Shown piece after piece: positions 51,078 to 59,910 of a stretch of DNA of 64,000 bases. A model generated the notes under the pieces. It saw only the letters and a program-made list of their open reading frames with translations, did no database searches and was not told the DNA's origin. Source of the DNA: JAKANT01 sp035502095 (GTDB lineage Bacteria > Pseudomonadota > Gammaproteobacteria > Burkholderiales > Burkholderiaceae_F); the NCBI GenBank assembly GCA_035502095.1, contig DATJUX010000026.1, positions 371,682 through 435,681 of the forward strand. The letters run 5' to 3'. A program made the translations under genes and the position numbers. Every line of letters starts with the position of its first letter. Positions within the stretch are counted from its first letter, which is position 1.

Positions 51078-51566
51078 TCACTTTCGCGCCAATCGGATCG
51101 CCAGCTCGACGTCGACGTTGCCGGGTGTGCCGGTCGTCGTCGCCGTGACGCTGGTCGCGCGGCCGCCAAGCTCGCGTTCCACGCTGGCGAGCCACATCGC
51201 CCACGCCGCGTAAGGAACGTTCGCGAACGTCAGCTGAAGATCGCCGTCCGAGAGCGGAACGACCCGGGCGGCTTTCAGCCCGGCGCCGGCGAGCGTCTTC
51301 TCGACCGCCGCGCGCGTCTCCTGCGGCGAGAGCGTAGCCACCTGTGCGCGCCCGCGCAGGCTTTTCACTTCGGCGAGCAGCGCATCGAGCTTGGCCGCCT
51401 GCGCCCGCGTCTGCGGCAGTCCGCGCTCGAGGCGCGTGATGCCGGTCACGGCGGGCTCGATCGTCACCAGGTAGACGATGGAAGCGATGATGATGGCGCA
51501 GCCAGCGAGGAGCACCGACTTCTCGCGCGGGGAGCGCTCGGCCCAGAGCTGCAGGAAGGCATCCAT
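51078..51566 (-). CDS. gspM: Type II secretion protein GspM
   Basis: A 162-residue bitopic protein: short cytoplasmic start MDAFLQLWAERSPREKSVLL, one membrane helix ending YLVTIEPAV, a coiled-coil-like stretch (RLERGLPQTRAQAAKLDALL), and a ferredoxin-like C-terminal domain with FANVPYAAWAMWLASVEREL. This is the GspM plan; it forms the platform with GspL and GspF. One base separates it from the gspL stop. Confidence 0.92.
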   Translation of the reverse strand: MDAFLQLWAERSPREKSVLLAGCAIIIASIVYLVTIEPAVTGITRLERGLPQTRAQAAKLDALLAEVKSLRGRAQVATLSPQETRAAVEKTLAGAGLKAARVVPLSDGDLQLTFANVPYAAWAMWLASVERELGGRATSVTATTTGTPGNVDVELAIRLARK

Positions 51567-51567
51567 C

Positions 51568-52842
51568 TCAGCCTCCGCTCGGTGTGAGGCGGGCCGAGCC
51601 GTCGGAGTCGAACCGCAGGTTCAGACCCTGCTGGATCGCTTGCGCGCGCAGCGCGTTCTGCAAGCCTGGGTTGTCGGCCGTTCCCGGCTTGAATTTCACC
51701 TTGAGCGAACCCTCGCGGAACTCGAGGCCGGCGACGCTTCCCAGCGGCGCCGTCGAGAGGAGCTGCGCGAGTTGGGCGTTGAGCACGGAAAAATCGTCCG
51801 CCGAGGCGATTCCCGCGCGGGCGCGCAGGCCGCTCAGCTGTCGTTGCGTCTGCAGCACCGGATCCACCACCGCCGTGGCTTCGGGGAACGCGCTGCGGAA
51901 CGCAGTCTCCATCTGCCCGCGCAGGTCGCGTGACTCGCTCTCCAGCTTGAAGTAGTAGGCGTTCATGCCGGCAACGAACGTGGCCACGGCCACGGTCGTC
52001 CATATCAAGGGTGCCTTGAGGGTCTTCATCGAGACCTTCTGCAGGCCGGCGACCGACAGGCCGCCGAACCATCCGCCGCGGGCGAACGGGCCTTGCAGCA
52101 GATTCACGCCGGTGTCGATCGCGCTCAGGTCGACATCGCGCTGGGAGACATCGATCTGCACGCCGGCTTCGCGACTGAATGCCTGCAGCTTGCCGGCGTC
52201 GCGACCGAACACCCACAGGCGCTTGACGCCGAGTTGCCGCACCGCCAGCGCCACCGGCGCCGGCAGGCCGCCATCGAGGTCGAACGCGAAGCCTTCGTGA
52301 CGCCCGCTGCGCACGATGCCGCGGCCCCGATCGACGCGCAAAGCGAGCACGCCCGCGGCCGGGGCCGGGACCGAGTAGATCTCGCTGTACGCCCCGCGCA
52401 CGCGAATCCCGGTTTCATTGAAAACGTCCAGGGCACGCGTGAGGAGACCGCGATCGATCACCGAGACCGCGATCCTGGGCTGGGTCGCGAGCGTGGTCGA
52501 CCCGCTCGCACGCGCCGGCGGCTCGAACGCATAGTGCAGGTCGGATGATTCGGACAACAGGCGGTCTTCGAGAAGGTTGGGCAGCGCCTGGCGCAGCTTC
52601 GCCTCCGACAGCTTGGGCGCCTCGATCGCGGTGACGAACACATCGGCGCTGTCGAACAGGATGTCGACGGCGGACGCGCGCGGCAGGAGCGCCACCGGCG
52701 TCTCGCCGCTTTCCGAGGTCGCGTCGCCGGCATTGACCGCGACGTATTGCACGACGGTCGACGACGCGAGCTGGCCCTTGCCCGGCAACGCGCGCCGCGC
52801 CGGCAGGAACACCAGCAGTCGCTGGGCGGATTTCTCTTTCAT
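51568..52842 (-). CDS. gspL: Type II secretion protein GspL
   Basis: A 424-residue platform protein. The cytoplasmic actin-like part (about 1-275) has ETPVALLPRASAVDILFDSA and LRQALPNLLEDRLL, the GspE-binding region. One membrane helix (about LIWTTVAVATFVAGMNAYYF) and a periplasmic ferredoxin-like domain follow. The ATG at 52842 overlaps the gspK stop by 4 bp (ATGA), better than the in-frame ATG at 52857. Normal length. Confidence 0.94.
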   Translation of the reverse strand: MKEKSAQRLLVFLPARRALPGKGQLASSTVVQYVAVNAGDATSESGETPVALLPRASAVDILFDSADVFVTAIEAPKLSEAKLRQALPNLLEDRLLSESSDLHYAFEPPARASGSTTLATQPRIAVSVIDRGLLTRALDVFNETGIRVRGAYSEIYSVPAPAAGVLALRVDRGRGIVRSGRHEGFAFDLDGGLPAPVALAVRQLGVKRLWVFGRDAGKLQAFSREAGVQIDVSQRDVDLSAIDTGVNLLQGPFARGGWFGGLSVAGLQKVSMKTLKAPLIWTTVAVATFVAGMNAYYFKLESESRDLRGQMETAFRSAFPEATAVVDPVLQTQRQLSGLRARAGIASADDFSVLNAQLAQLLSTAPLGSVAGLEFREGSLKVKFKPGTADNPGLQNALRAQAIQQGLNLRFDSDGSARLTPSGG

Positions 52843-53831
52843 AGCTCGCGCTGCCATAACACGGCGATCGGTTGCGACGTCTGCGGCGGTCCGCGCTTGA
52901 CTAGCGCCTCCATCCGCGTGTTGGCGCGATCGAGCTTGACCTGGCCGCGCACGAAGAAGTAGCGCGAGGTCGTGCTGATGTCCTGTTGCGTCACCGGGTC
53001 GCTGGTCGGGCCGTGCCCGAAGCGTGAAAGACGGTTCTGCACGTCGCCGAAGTCCCGGAAGTAGCCGACCCGCTCACGATCGGTGACCAGGGCGCGCGCG
53101 TCGGCCAGCGAAAGGTCGGCGATGCGCGCCGCGATCGTCTCGGCTGCCGCGGTGTTGATGTTGACCGGCGTGCGTTCGTCGAGGATCACGATGTAAGGGG
53201 CGAGTTTCAGGGCAGTATCGTGATCGATGCCGGCAATGCCGGAGAGGTCCTGCGGCAGCAGGAGTGCGATCGGCGGTGCATTCGGGTCGGTGGCGCGTAT
53301 CGGCGCCGAGTTCCCGGTATCGGAGGGCAGCGGCGTCAGTGAAAGCTGCACGCGCAGGGCGATCAGGTCCGCGGTCTGCTCCGGAATGCCGAGCATTTGC
53401 GCGAGCTTGCGCAACGCCAGCAGTTCGCGCTGGACGATCTGGCCGTCGGCCCCCACGAGGTTGCGCAGGTTCAGGCGCGACTGGGCGTCCTCCATGCCAC
53501 CGGCCATCGTTGCCTGCGAGGCCAGTGCGGAAGTCTCGCCGAGCTGATCGAGACGGGTCTCGGCGAGCGGTTGCGCCCAGGGTTCCGTCAAGGCGTCGTA
53601 GTTCGAGCGCAAGGCGTCTTCGCGCAGAATCGCGCGCGCCCAGTCGAGCGCGCCGCGCAGCAGCAGTCGGCTTTGCGTGACCAGTTGCTGGTTCTCGATC
53701 GTGCGCAGGAGCACGAACTGGCTCCAGAACAGGCCGGTCACGATCAATGTCGCCAGCGTGGCGACGAAAAGCGCCATCAGCACTGCAGCGCCGCGCTGGC
53801 GCGCACCGGACCGGGTGAGAGGCGGCACCAT
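52839..53831 (-). CDS. gspK: Type II secretion minor pseudopilin GspK
   Basis: A 330-residue large minor pseudopilin that caps the pseudopilus tip. The prepilin site is RQRG/AAVLMALFVATLATLI, lacking the usual Glu5, as is normal for GspK. The globular part has the LNLRNLVGADGQIVQ and VNINTAAAETIAARI blocks, the latter a helix-hairpin-helix-like SAM element. It follows gspJ by 5 bp. Confidence 0.95.
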   Translation of the reverse strand: MVPPLTRSGARQRGAAVLMALFVATLATLIVTGLFWSQFVLLRTIENQQLVTQSRLLLRGALDWARAILREDALRSNYDALTEPWAQPLAETRLDQLGETSALASQATMAGGMEDAQSRLNLRNLVGADGQIVQRELLALRKLAQMLGIPEQTADLIALRVQLSLTPLPSDTGNSAPIRATDPNAPPIALLLPQDLSGIAGIDHDTALKLAPYIVILDERTPVNINTAAAETIAARIADLSLADARALVTDRERVGYFRDFGDVQNRLSRFGHGPTSDPVTQQDISTTSRYFFVRGQVKLDRANTRMEALVKRGPPQTSQPIAVLWQREL

Positions 53832-53836
53832 CGGCG

Positions 53837-54496
53837 TTACCCGACCAGCAGCACCTTGCGGAACACCGTGCCGTCGTTGCGCTCGATCGACACCTCGACG
53901 CCGGGCGGCACCAGGGCCGCCGGACTGCCGGGCACCACCGGGGTCACCGTGGTGGTCGTTGCGAGGGGGTCGATCCAGCCGGGGCCATCGCGCCAGACCC
54001 GTATGTGCAGTGACTTGACGTTGTCGAGCAGGCGCACGTTGGTGATCTCCTCCGCGGCGACGGCACCGCGCCCGCGCAGCGGGGGACTCGCACTGCGCAC
54101 CAGGTATCCATCCTCGACGCGGTAGCCGATGACCTGCAGCGCGGTGGGCGCATCCGCCTCGGCCGGCGCCAGCCGCGTGATCGAAAGCGCCGGCTGGCCG
54201 CCGATCGTCAGAACGGTGAGGGGAGGACTGCTGAACGCGAAGAACGTCGGATTGATCGTCTGGGCGAGATCGCGGTCGAGTTGCCCGAAAGCGGTGAGCA
54301 GCGCCCGCACCCGGTCGCCCTCGGGTTCGAGGCGCGCGCGCGTGCTGACGAGCGTATCGAGGCCACGCCAGGCTATGATCGAAACCGTCGCCAGGATGCT
54401 GATAGCAACCAGGAGTTCGAGCAGCGTGAATCCGGCGAGCGCCGCCCGGCGGGCCCAGGGGCCGATGCGCGAACGGTGGGGCGGCGAATGAATCAT
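53837..54496 (-). CDS. gspJ: Type II secretion minor pseudopilin GspJ
   Basis: A 219-residue minor pseudopilin with prepilin peptidase site ALAG/FTLLELLVAISILA and Glu5. The body contains AFGQLDRDLAQTINPTFFAF and the two-strand pattern LTIGGQPALSITRLAPAEAD then QVIGYRVEDGYLVRS, typical of GspJ. It forms the tip complex with GspI and GspK. Confidence 0.94.
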   Translation of the reverse strand: MIHSPPHRSRIGPWARRAALAGFTLLELLVAISILATVSIIAWRGLDTLVSTRARLEPEGDRVRALLTAFGQLDRDLAQTINPTFFAFSSPPLTVLTIGGQPALSITRLAPAEADAPTALQVIGYRVEDGYLVRSASPPLRGRGAVAAEEITNVRLLDNVKSLHIRVWRDGPGWIDPLATTTTVTPVVPGSPAALVPPGVEVSIERNDGTVFRKVLLVG

Positions 54497-54526
54497 CTCG
54501 ATCCCGGTGCTGGCGGAGGCGTGCGG

Positions 54527-54922
54527 CTACTGGTTGGTCGGCAGCACCGTCATCATCTCGGCGAGCTGGCGTTGCCCCTGCGGCGTGTCGGCGTAGACCC
54601 GCAATTCGACGCGGCGGAAGAACGGATTGGGCGTCGACTTGATCGCCTGCTCGCAGGAAAACGTCGCGCCGCCCTGGTCGCAGTCCGTGGTGCTCTGGCC
54701 GATATCCAGCCGCTGGCGGGCGAGGCGCAATTCGAGCAGGCGGTTCTCGGCGGTCATGGTGGCGAGCAGCTTCATGCGCATGCCGTCGGCTGCATTGGTG
54801 AGCGACATCGCGCCGCGCATCGCGGCAGCGAGCGCGACGCCGATGATGACGAGCGCGACCAGCACCTCGAGCAAGGTGAACCCCGCGCTTCTTCGCAGGT
54901 GCCGCGGCTCAGTTCTTCGCAA
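54527..54922 (-). CDS. gspI: Type II secretion minor pseudopilin GspI
   Basis: A 131-residue minor pseudopilin if translation starts at the TTG at 54922, giving MRRTEPRHLRRSAG/FTLLEVLVAL with the prepilin site and Glu5. No ATG or GTG lies in a useful position; the open frame runs to 55042 but that part is a shadow of gspH. The start overlaps the gspH end by 14 bp. The body has AENRLLELRLARQ and ends LAEMMTVLPTNQ, normal for GspI. Confidence 0.9.
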   Translation of the reverse strand: MRRTEPRHLRRSAGFTLLEVLVALVIIGVALAAAMRGAMSLTNAADGMRMKLLATMTAENRLLELRLARQRLDIGQSTTDCDQGGATFSCEQAIKSTPNPFFRRVELRVYADTPQGQRQLAEMMTVLPTNQ

Positions 54923-55430
54923 GCGTGCCTCGACCGGTTTCGTCGAACTCGACCGCCACTGCGGCGAGATCGTTCGCGATCTCCAGCCGGAACCGCGGCT
55001 GGATCCATTCACGCGCGACCGGGATACGCACCGGCGGAGCACCCTGGCCGAGCACCACCTGCGACGGTTGCCCGCCCTGCGCGTCGACGAGCGCCAGCCG
55101 CGTCAGCGTGCGGTCCCAGGTGCGTTCGCGCAGCATATCGTCGCCGGTGAGCAGCTGCCGTTCGCCACCGACCTCGCTCACGAAGCGATAGCCATTGAGG
55201 TCCGCTTCCCAGACGATGGTCTGCTGGCGGATGCGGGCTTCATCGGCGGCAAGCGCCATCAGTTGTCCCACGCGCTGCCCCTCGCGGGCGAGCTGCTGGC
55301 GCGGGTCCGGCGTGACGCTCACGGTGACGATCATCAGGAGAATGCCCGCGAGCACCATGACGACCAGCAGCTCGAGCAGCGTGAAACCACGCGGCCTGCG
55401 GCGAAGCGCCGGTGCCTGGTTCGGCCCCAT
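54909..55430 (-). CDS. gspH: Type II secretion minor pseudopilin GspH
   Basis: A 173-residue minor pseudopilin beginning MGPNQAPALRRRPRG/FTLLELLVVMVLA with the prepilin site and Glu5. The body contains GQLMALAADEARIRQQTIVW, YRFVSEVGG and a final beta sandwich ending VAVEFDETGRGTL, as in GspH/FimT. It follows gspG by 27 bp. Confidence 0.94.
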   Translation of the reverse strand: MGPNQAPALRRRPRGFTLLELLVVMVLAGILLMIVTVSVTPDPRQQLAREGQRVGQLMALAADEARIRQQTIVWEADLNGYRFVSEVGGERQLLTGDDMLRERTWDRTLTRLALVDAQGGQPSQVVLGQGAPPVRIPVAREWIQPRFRLEIANDLAAVAVEFDETGRGTLAKN

Positions 55431-55457
55431 CGTTCGACGCGGTGAACTCAGATCGCC

Positions 55458-55928
55458 TCAGAGCGACCACGATCCGATGTCGGCGTCGGGCCCTTCGCCG
55501 CCCGACTGGCCGTCCCGGCCAAAGCTGAACACGTCGATCTCTCCGCGCAGCCCCGGGTTGAGGTATTGGTACTCCTTGCCCCACGGGTCCTTGGGCAGCG
55601 TCGAACGCTCGAGATATCCGCCCTGCTTCCAGTTGGTCGGCGCGGGTTCCGTGGTCGGTTTTTCGATCAATGCGCGCAGGCCCTGCTCGGTGGTCGGATA
55701 CCGGCCGTTGTCGAGGCGATACAGCTTGAGGGCCTGCATCAGCGATGCAACGTCCTGGCGTGCCGCCGCCACGCGCGCATCGTCGGTGCGCCCGACGATG
55801 CGCGGGACGATGAGTGCAGCGAGGATGCCGAGGATGGTTATCACCACCATGATCTCGATCAACGTGAAACCGCGCGCGCGTGCACCGCGTGCGCGACCCG
55901 GTGCGGAAACAAAAAGTGAATGCGTCAT
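55458..55928 (-). CDS. gspG: Type II secretion major pseudopilin GspG
   Basis: A 156-residue major pseudopilin. The leader ends RARG/FTLIEIMVVITILGIL with Glu5; the calcium-binding C-terminal region reads DPWGKEYQYLNPGLRGEIDV then SFGRDGQSGGEGPDADIGSW, diagnostic for GspG. ATG 55928 (MTHSLFVSAPGR) gives a natural leader; the frame upstream is not coding. First gene of the minus-strand gsp run. Confidence 0.96.
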   Translation of the reverse strand: MTHSLFVSAPGRARGARARGFTLIEIMVVITILGILAALIVPRIVGRTDDARVAAARQDVASLMQALKLYRLDNGRYPTTEQGLRALIEKPTTEPAPTNWKQGGYLERSTLPKDPWGKEYQYLNPGLRGEIDVFSFGRDGQSGGEGPDADIGSWSL

Positions 55929-56023
55929 GGGACCGATCGGATCAGCTGGGAGAATTGATGAGCTTGCGCGCCGAAGACTTTGATTGGCCGACGCTTTTTG
56001 GCGCGCGTACGAGGGAAGCGCGC

Positions 56024-56054
56024 ATAATATCAACGCACTGGTCGCATTGGACAA
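56024..56054 (-). promoter_or_regulatory. Possible promoter of the gsp operon
   Basis: On the minus strand TTGTCC (56054-56049) is followed after 19 nt by TATTAT (56029-56024), or after 17 nt by GATATT. The patch is AT-rich. It lies about 100 bp upstream of gspG, in the 222-bp divergent gap with gspC. Confidence 0.35.
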
Positions 56055-56150
56055 CGATTCCGCCGGTTCGGGGCGTTGTTAGGTCGTCAGGATGAGCGCA
56101 GCCGCGCCGGTGGGCGCGCATCATCGAGGTCGTCACGTTTCCATCGTTGC

Positions 56151-56786
56151 ATGAAGAAGTTGCTTCGCGTTCTGGGACACGTTGCAATGTTGTCGGTGGT
56201 CGCGTTGATCGCGACCTACTGGGGCATACGGATCCTGACGCCGCCGCCGTCGAGCGCGCCGCCGCCACTTGCTGCGCCGCCACCTCGCGACCCGGACCCC
56301 GTGCTCGCGGCGCGGATGTTCGGGCTCGTCCAGGCAGCCCAGGCCGTCGTCGTGTCCAACATCCAGGTCGCCGGTGTGTTTGCCGCCGGCCGCGACTCGT
56401 CGGCCGTGCTCGTCATCGACGGCAAGCCCGGGCGTGCCTACCTGCTCGGCCAGGAGGTCGCGCCCGGAACCTCACTGGAGGCGGTCCGACCGGACGGTGT
56501 GACGCTTTCCGGGGCGCGCGGCAAGCAGGACGTGCGTATCCCACCGCGACCGGTCGCAAGCTTTGGTGGTCCTTCGCCCCCGCCCGCCTTCTCGCTGAGC
56601 GGCAATACGCTCTCCGCCCCCTCGGAGACACCGGCGTTCGCGCCGCGCCCCCTGCCACCGCCGCCGAACGCTGCCCGCGAGCCGCTGCCTCAAGCCATCC
56701 CGAACCCGGCTCGCGAGCCGCCGCCGCCCCAGCCGCCGCCGAATCAACCGCCGCCGCCCGCGCCAAATCCGACGGCGACGAACTAG
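56151..56786 (+). CDS. gspC: Type II secretion protein GspC, divergent, Pro-rich tail
   Basis: A 211-residue protein starting MKKLLRVLGHVAMLSVVALI: one membrane helix (about 10-27), a Pro-rich spacer, then the homology region ARMFGLVQ ... VVVSNIQVAGVFAAGRDSSA ... GRAYLLGQEVAPGTSLEAV that binds the GspD N0 domain. No PDZ domain follows; instead the last ~50 residues are almost all Pro with Asn/Ala. It is transcribed away from the rest of the gsp genes. Confidence 0.88.
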   Translation: MKKLLRVLGHVAMLSVVALIATYWGIRILTPPPSSAPPPLAAPPPRDPDPVLAARMFGLVQAAQAVVVSNIQVAGVFAAGRDSSAVLVIDGKPGRAYLLGQEVAPGTSLEAVRPDGVTLSGARGKQDVRIPPRPVASFGGPSPPPAFSLSGNTLSAPSETPAFAPRPLPPPPNAAREPLPQAIPNPAREPPPPQPPPNQPPPPAPNPTATN

Positions 56787-56843
56787 AAGCGAGCGGCGGG
56801 GCGGGAACTTGATCGACGCGAGGCTGCCGCCACATCTAGCGAC

Positions 56844-57206
56844 ATGAGTTTGAATTCCGGCCCCAACCCAGGCACGGCAAGATCCGAGGGCGAGCGCTTC
56901 TGGCGCAGGGTGTTTTTTGTCCTGAGCGCCGCAATGGCGGGGTATGCGATGGTGCAACTCGGCTCGGGTCGCCTGGCCGGCGCGCTCGGGGATGTCGGGC
57001 TGACCTGCCTGATGATTTCGCTGATCCCGCAATTCCCGTTCGTGCGCGCGATTGTGGTCGGCGCGCGCCGGCACACGTCCGAGCAACAGTTGCTGCGCGA
57101 CCTGGAGCAGGTGCGCACGCAAAGTCCCTGGGCCGAAACCGCGAGTGCCGCCGGCTGGATTCTGCTCGGCGCGTCCTTCGTGTTACGCGCTTTCGGCGTG
57201 TCCTGA
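56844..57206 (+). CDS. Small three-helix membrane protein, unknown
   Basis: A 120-residue protein: polar start MSLNSGPNPGTARSEGERFW, two hydrophobic helices (VFFVLSAAMAGYAMVQL and DVGLTCLMISLIPQFPF), a charged loop RRHTSEQQLLRDLEQVRTQS and a final helix AAGWILLGASFVLRAF. No family recognised. It is 57 bp after gspC and could be co-transcribed, but it is not a known T2SS part. Confidence 0.6.
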   Translation: MSLNSGPNPGTARSEGERFWRRVFFVLSAAMAGYAMVQLGSGRLAGALGDVGLTCLMISLIPQFPFVRAIVVGARRHTSEQQLLRDLEQVRTQSPWAETASAAGWILLGASFVLRAFGVS

Positions 57207-57521
57207 AAACGCGCCCGCAGCCGCGAAATCCACCGGCTGGCTCTTGATTTCTGCGCTCCATCGCGCGCGGGTGGCAGCCGCGCGGCACGTTTCCTACATT
57301 GCGCCGGTCGATACCGTGCTCGGTGCAGTCCCCCCATGAAGGCGTCCGCACGGCCCGCAGGCCCTAGCGCGTTCGAGGTTCGTCGCGGCGCAAGGCTAAC
57401 CCGCACCGTGCCGTTGCAGAGTGCTCGGGCGGGGCGAGGCCGCGCCACGCGCGCGAGGCGAAGCGGTGCCCGGGTTGGTAGATGCGGATATCGTGCAGGT
57501 TGACGTAGGCCAGACGAGACA
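57207..57521. other. 315-bp gap before the sensor kinase
   Basis: No gene is supported here. It is GC-rich with no clear hairpin terminator. A TTGACG at about 57502 lies too close to the kinase start to serve as its -35. The kinase promoter is not identified. Confidence 0.4.
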
Positions 57522-59045
57522 ATGCAGACTCAAGGCGAAACCCAGGAGACGACGCGGGGAGGGCCCGCCGATGGCCAGTCGGTCAGGCGGTCGCGCCGCG
57601 ATTCGTTTTCACGCCTTGGCTCGGACGTGATGGACGGGGCGCGCGCGACGGCCCCATTCTTCAAGCGCCTGTTCGGCCGTGTCGGCGATTGGCTGGCGAC
57701 GGTCGGTTGGGGCAAGTTCTTTCTTGTCGCTCTGCTGCTGCTCGTCTGCGGCGGCATCGCGGGAAGCCTCTTCTTCGAGCATGCCCCGACGGTCGTCATC
57801 GACGGTCGCTCCCTCGACGAGCCCGTAAGCGTGACGGTCACCGTCTCGGACAGCGGCGTCACCATCGGTCCATCGGCGGGAAAGAGTAGCCAGCACCCGA
57901 CGCCACCCGTGCCGCCGACGCCTCCCAAGGCGCCCGCTGACAAGTCGACGCCCGCCGCTCCCAAGCAAAAAGGCGTCGTCATCGATGACAAGGGCGTGCG
58001 CATCGTCGCGGACAAGGACGGCCACAAGGTGGTGGTTTCGATCGACGAGAAGGGGGTGCGGATCGAAGACAACGCGGGCGCGGTCGCGGCGGTGAATGAC
58101 GCATCTGCCGGCGGCACGACCGTCGTCCTGCCGCCGCAGGTGGTTCAGGATCCGGAGAAGATGGAAGAGGCCATCGATGCCGCCCGCTCGCGCATCGAGG
58201 ACATCGTCAACGAGCAGGTCTCGCGCCAGGTCGCGCGCCGTACTCGTGTCCTGCAGAAGCAATCGAGCGACTGGCTGATGTCGTTCATTGTGCTGCTGAT
58301 CTTCACGGGCATCATCGTGAAGATCGTGCTCGGTTCGAAGAAGAAGGCCGAAACACGCGCGCGCGTCGCGACCGCGACGGCCGCCGACGAAGGCCTCAAG
58401 CGCCAGCTCGCCGAGGCCCAGCTGAAGATGATGCAGGCCCAGGTCGAGCCGCATTTCCTCTTCAACACCCTTGCGTCGGTCGACTTCCTGATCGAGACCG
58501 ATCCGCCGCGCGCATCGAAGATGCAGAAGAACCTGATCGCCTATCTGCGATCGGCGTTGCCGCAGATGCGCGAAGGCTCGACGACGCTGGGCAAGGAGAT
58601 CGCGCTCTGCCGTGCGTACCTCGAAATCCTCAAGGTGCGCATGGACGAGCGGCTTCTTTTCGCGATCACGGTGCCGCAGGGGCTGAGTTCGGCGCAGTTT
58701 CCGCCGATGGTCCTGCAGTCCCTGGTCGAGAACGCGATCAAGCACGGACTCGAGCCCAAGGCCGAGGGCGGCTCCCTGACCCTGACTGCCGACATCGCCA
58801 ACGGCAACCTGCGCGTCACGGTCGCCGACACCGGCCTCGGTTTCGGCGCCGGCACGCGCCCGGGTACCGGAGTCGGTCTGGCCAACGTGCGTGAGCGACT
58901 GGCCGCCTTGTACGGCGGCCGCGCGCGCCTCGTCGTCGAGACGAACACCCCGAGCGGAACGATCGCCACGATCGAAGTGCCGTATTCCATCGACAGCGCC
59001 GAGCCGGCCGCACCGGCAAGCGGCGTCGCCGCCCAACCCGCGTGA
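57522..59045 (+). CDS. LytS-type sensor histidine kinase
   Basis: A 507-residue membrane kinase. TM1 is at about 66-85 and TM2 at about 252-270; between them is a periplasmic part with a Pro/Lys-rich stretch and two related blocks, GVVIDDKGVRI and VVSIDEKGVRIED. The His_kinase domain has QVEPHFLFNTLASVDFL with H311, and the HATPase part has LVENAIKHGLEP and GVGLANVRERL. This is the LytS/YehU class working with LytTR regulators. Start at ATG 57522 is uncertain; M at 57630 is an alternative. The response regulator follows after 37 bp. Confidence 0.9.
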   Translation: MQTQGETQETTRGGPADGQSVRRSRRDSFSRLGSDVMDGARATAPFFKRLFGRVGDWLATVGWGKFFLVALLLLVCGGIAGSLFFEHAPTVVIDGRSLDEPVSVTVTVSDSGVTIGPSAGKSSQHPTPPVPPTPPKAPADKSTPAAPKQKGVVIDDKGVRIVADKDGHKVVVSIDEKGVRIEDNAGAVAAVNDASAGGTTVVLPPQVVQDPEKMEEAIDAARSRIEDIVNEQVSRQVARRTRVLQKQSSDWLMSFIVLLIFTGIIVKIVLGSKKKAETRARVATATAADEGLKRQLAEAQLKMMQAQVEPHFLFNTLASVDFLIETDPPRASKMQKNLIAYLRSALPQMREGSTTLGKEIALCRAYLEILKVRMDERLLFAITVPQGLSSAQFPPMVLQSLVENAIKHGLEPKAEGGSLTLTADIANGNLRVTVADTGLGFGAGTRPGTGVGLANVRERLAALYGGRARLVVETNTPSGTIATIEVPYSIDSAEPAAPASGVAAQPA

Positions 59046-59082
59046 GAGCCGGGCTTCCGAGGGCGGGCACTAGAATCGCCGC

Positions 59083-59853
59083 ATGACCACCGCGGTAATC
59101 GCTGACGATGAAAGGCTGATGCGCGAACAGCTGCGCGCGCGTCTCGGCGAAGTGTGGCCCGATCTCGAGATCGTCGCCGAAGCGAAGAACGGCCAGGAGG
59201 CGATCGAAGCCGTACACGCCCATCGCCCCGACCTCGTGTTCCTCGACATTCGCATGCCCGATAAAGACGGGCTCGCGGCGGCGCGCGAGATCGGCGAAGC
59301 GTGTCACGTCGTCTTCATCACCGCCTACAACGAGTACGCGGTGGAGGCATTCGAAAGCGGTGCGGTCGACTATGTGCTCAAGCCTGCCGAACGCGAGCGG
59401 CTCGAGCTCACGGTGGCGCGCCTGAAGAAGCGCATCGGCACCAAACCCTCGGACCTGAGCGCGCTGCTGGAAAGACTCTCCGCGCGCATGGATCGGGTCG
59501 AAGGCGCGCCCGCCGCGGGTGGCAGCAGGTTCCTGCAGTGGATCCAGGCCTCGATGGGCCAGCAGATCCGCATGATTCCGATCGCCGAGGTGCTCTTCTT
59601 CACGTCGGACGAGAAATACACGCGCGTCCAGACCGAAGGCTTCGAGGCCCTGATTCGCAAGCCGATCAAGGAACTCGTCGAGGAACTCGATCCGGAGATG
59701 TTCTGGCAGATCCACCGGGCGACGATCGTCAACGTGAAGGCGATCGCGGGCATTTCGCGCGATTTTCGCGGCCGCCAGCTCGTGCAGGTGAAGGGCCACG
59801 CGAGCAAGCTCGAAGTCAGCCGCAACTACACGCATCTGTTCAAGCAGATGTGA
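59083..59853 (+). CDS. LytTR-family response regulator
   Basis: A 256-residue regulator: receiver domain with phospho-acceptor D55 in LVFLDIRMPDKDG, DD at 8-9, and K near VDYVLKPAERER; a linker helix; then a LytTR DNA-binding domain (about 155-256) with IRMIPIAEVLFFTSDEKYTR and FWQIHRATIVNVKAI. AlgR/LytR relatives control exopolysaccharide, pili or nutrient uptake genes. Partner of the adjacent kinase. The target genes are not visible; gsp is nearby but this is only proximity. Confidence 0.94.
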   Translation: MTTAVIADDERLMREQLRARLGEVWPDLEIVAEAKNGQEAIEAVHAHRPDLVFLDIRMPDKDGLAAAREIGEACHVVFITAYNEYAVEAFESGAVDYVLKPAERERLELTVARLKKRIGTKPSDLSALLERLSARMDRVEGAPAAGGSRFLQWIQASMGQQIRMIPIAEVLFFTSDEKYTRVQTEGFEALIRKPIKELVEELDPEMFWQIHRATIVNVKAIAGISRDFRGRQLVQVKGHASKLEVSRNYTHLFKQM

Positions 59854-59857
59854 CGCC

Positions 59858-59872
59858 CGCGCCGATGGCGCG
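59858..59872 (+). terminator. Short GC hairpin after the response regulator
   Basis: CGCGCC and GGCGCG are perfect arms with a GAT loop, 4 bp after the stop codon, followed by AGCGTGTTT. The T-run is weak. It may end the two-component transcript before the str promoter. Confidence 0.4.
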
Positions 59873-59879
59873 AGCGTGT

Positions 59880-59910
59880 TTGACAAGCCAAGATCTTTTG
59901 CGCCACACTC
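59880..59910 (+). promoter_or_regulatory. Candidate promoter of the str operon
   Basis: A perfect TTGACA at 59880-59885 with CACACT at 59905 (19-bp spacer) and a GC-rich CGCGGG just after it, as in growth-rate-controlled promoters. It leaves a leader of about 235 nt before rpsL. The -10 is a poor match. Confidence 0.45.
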
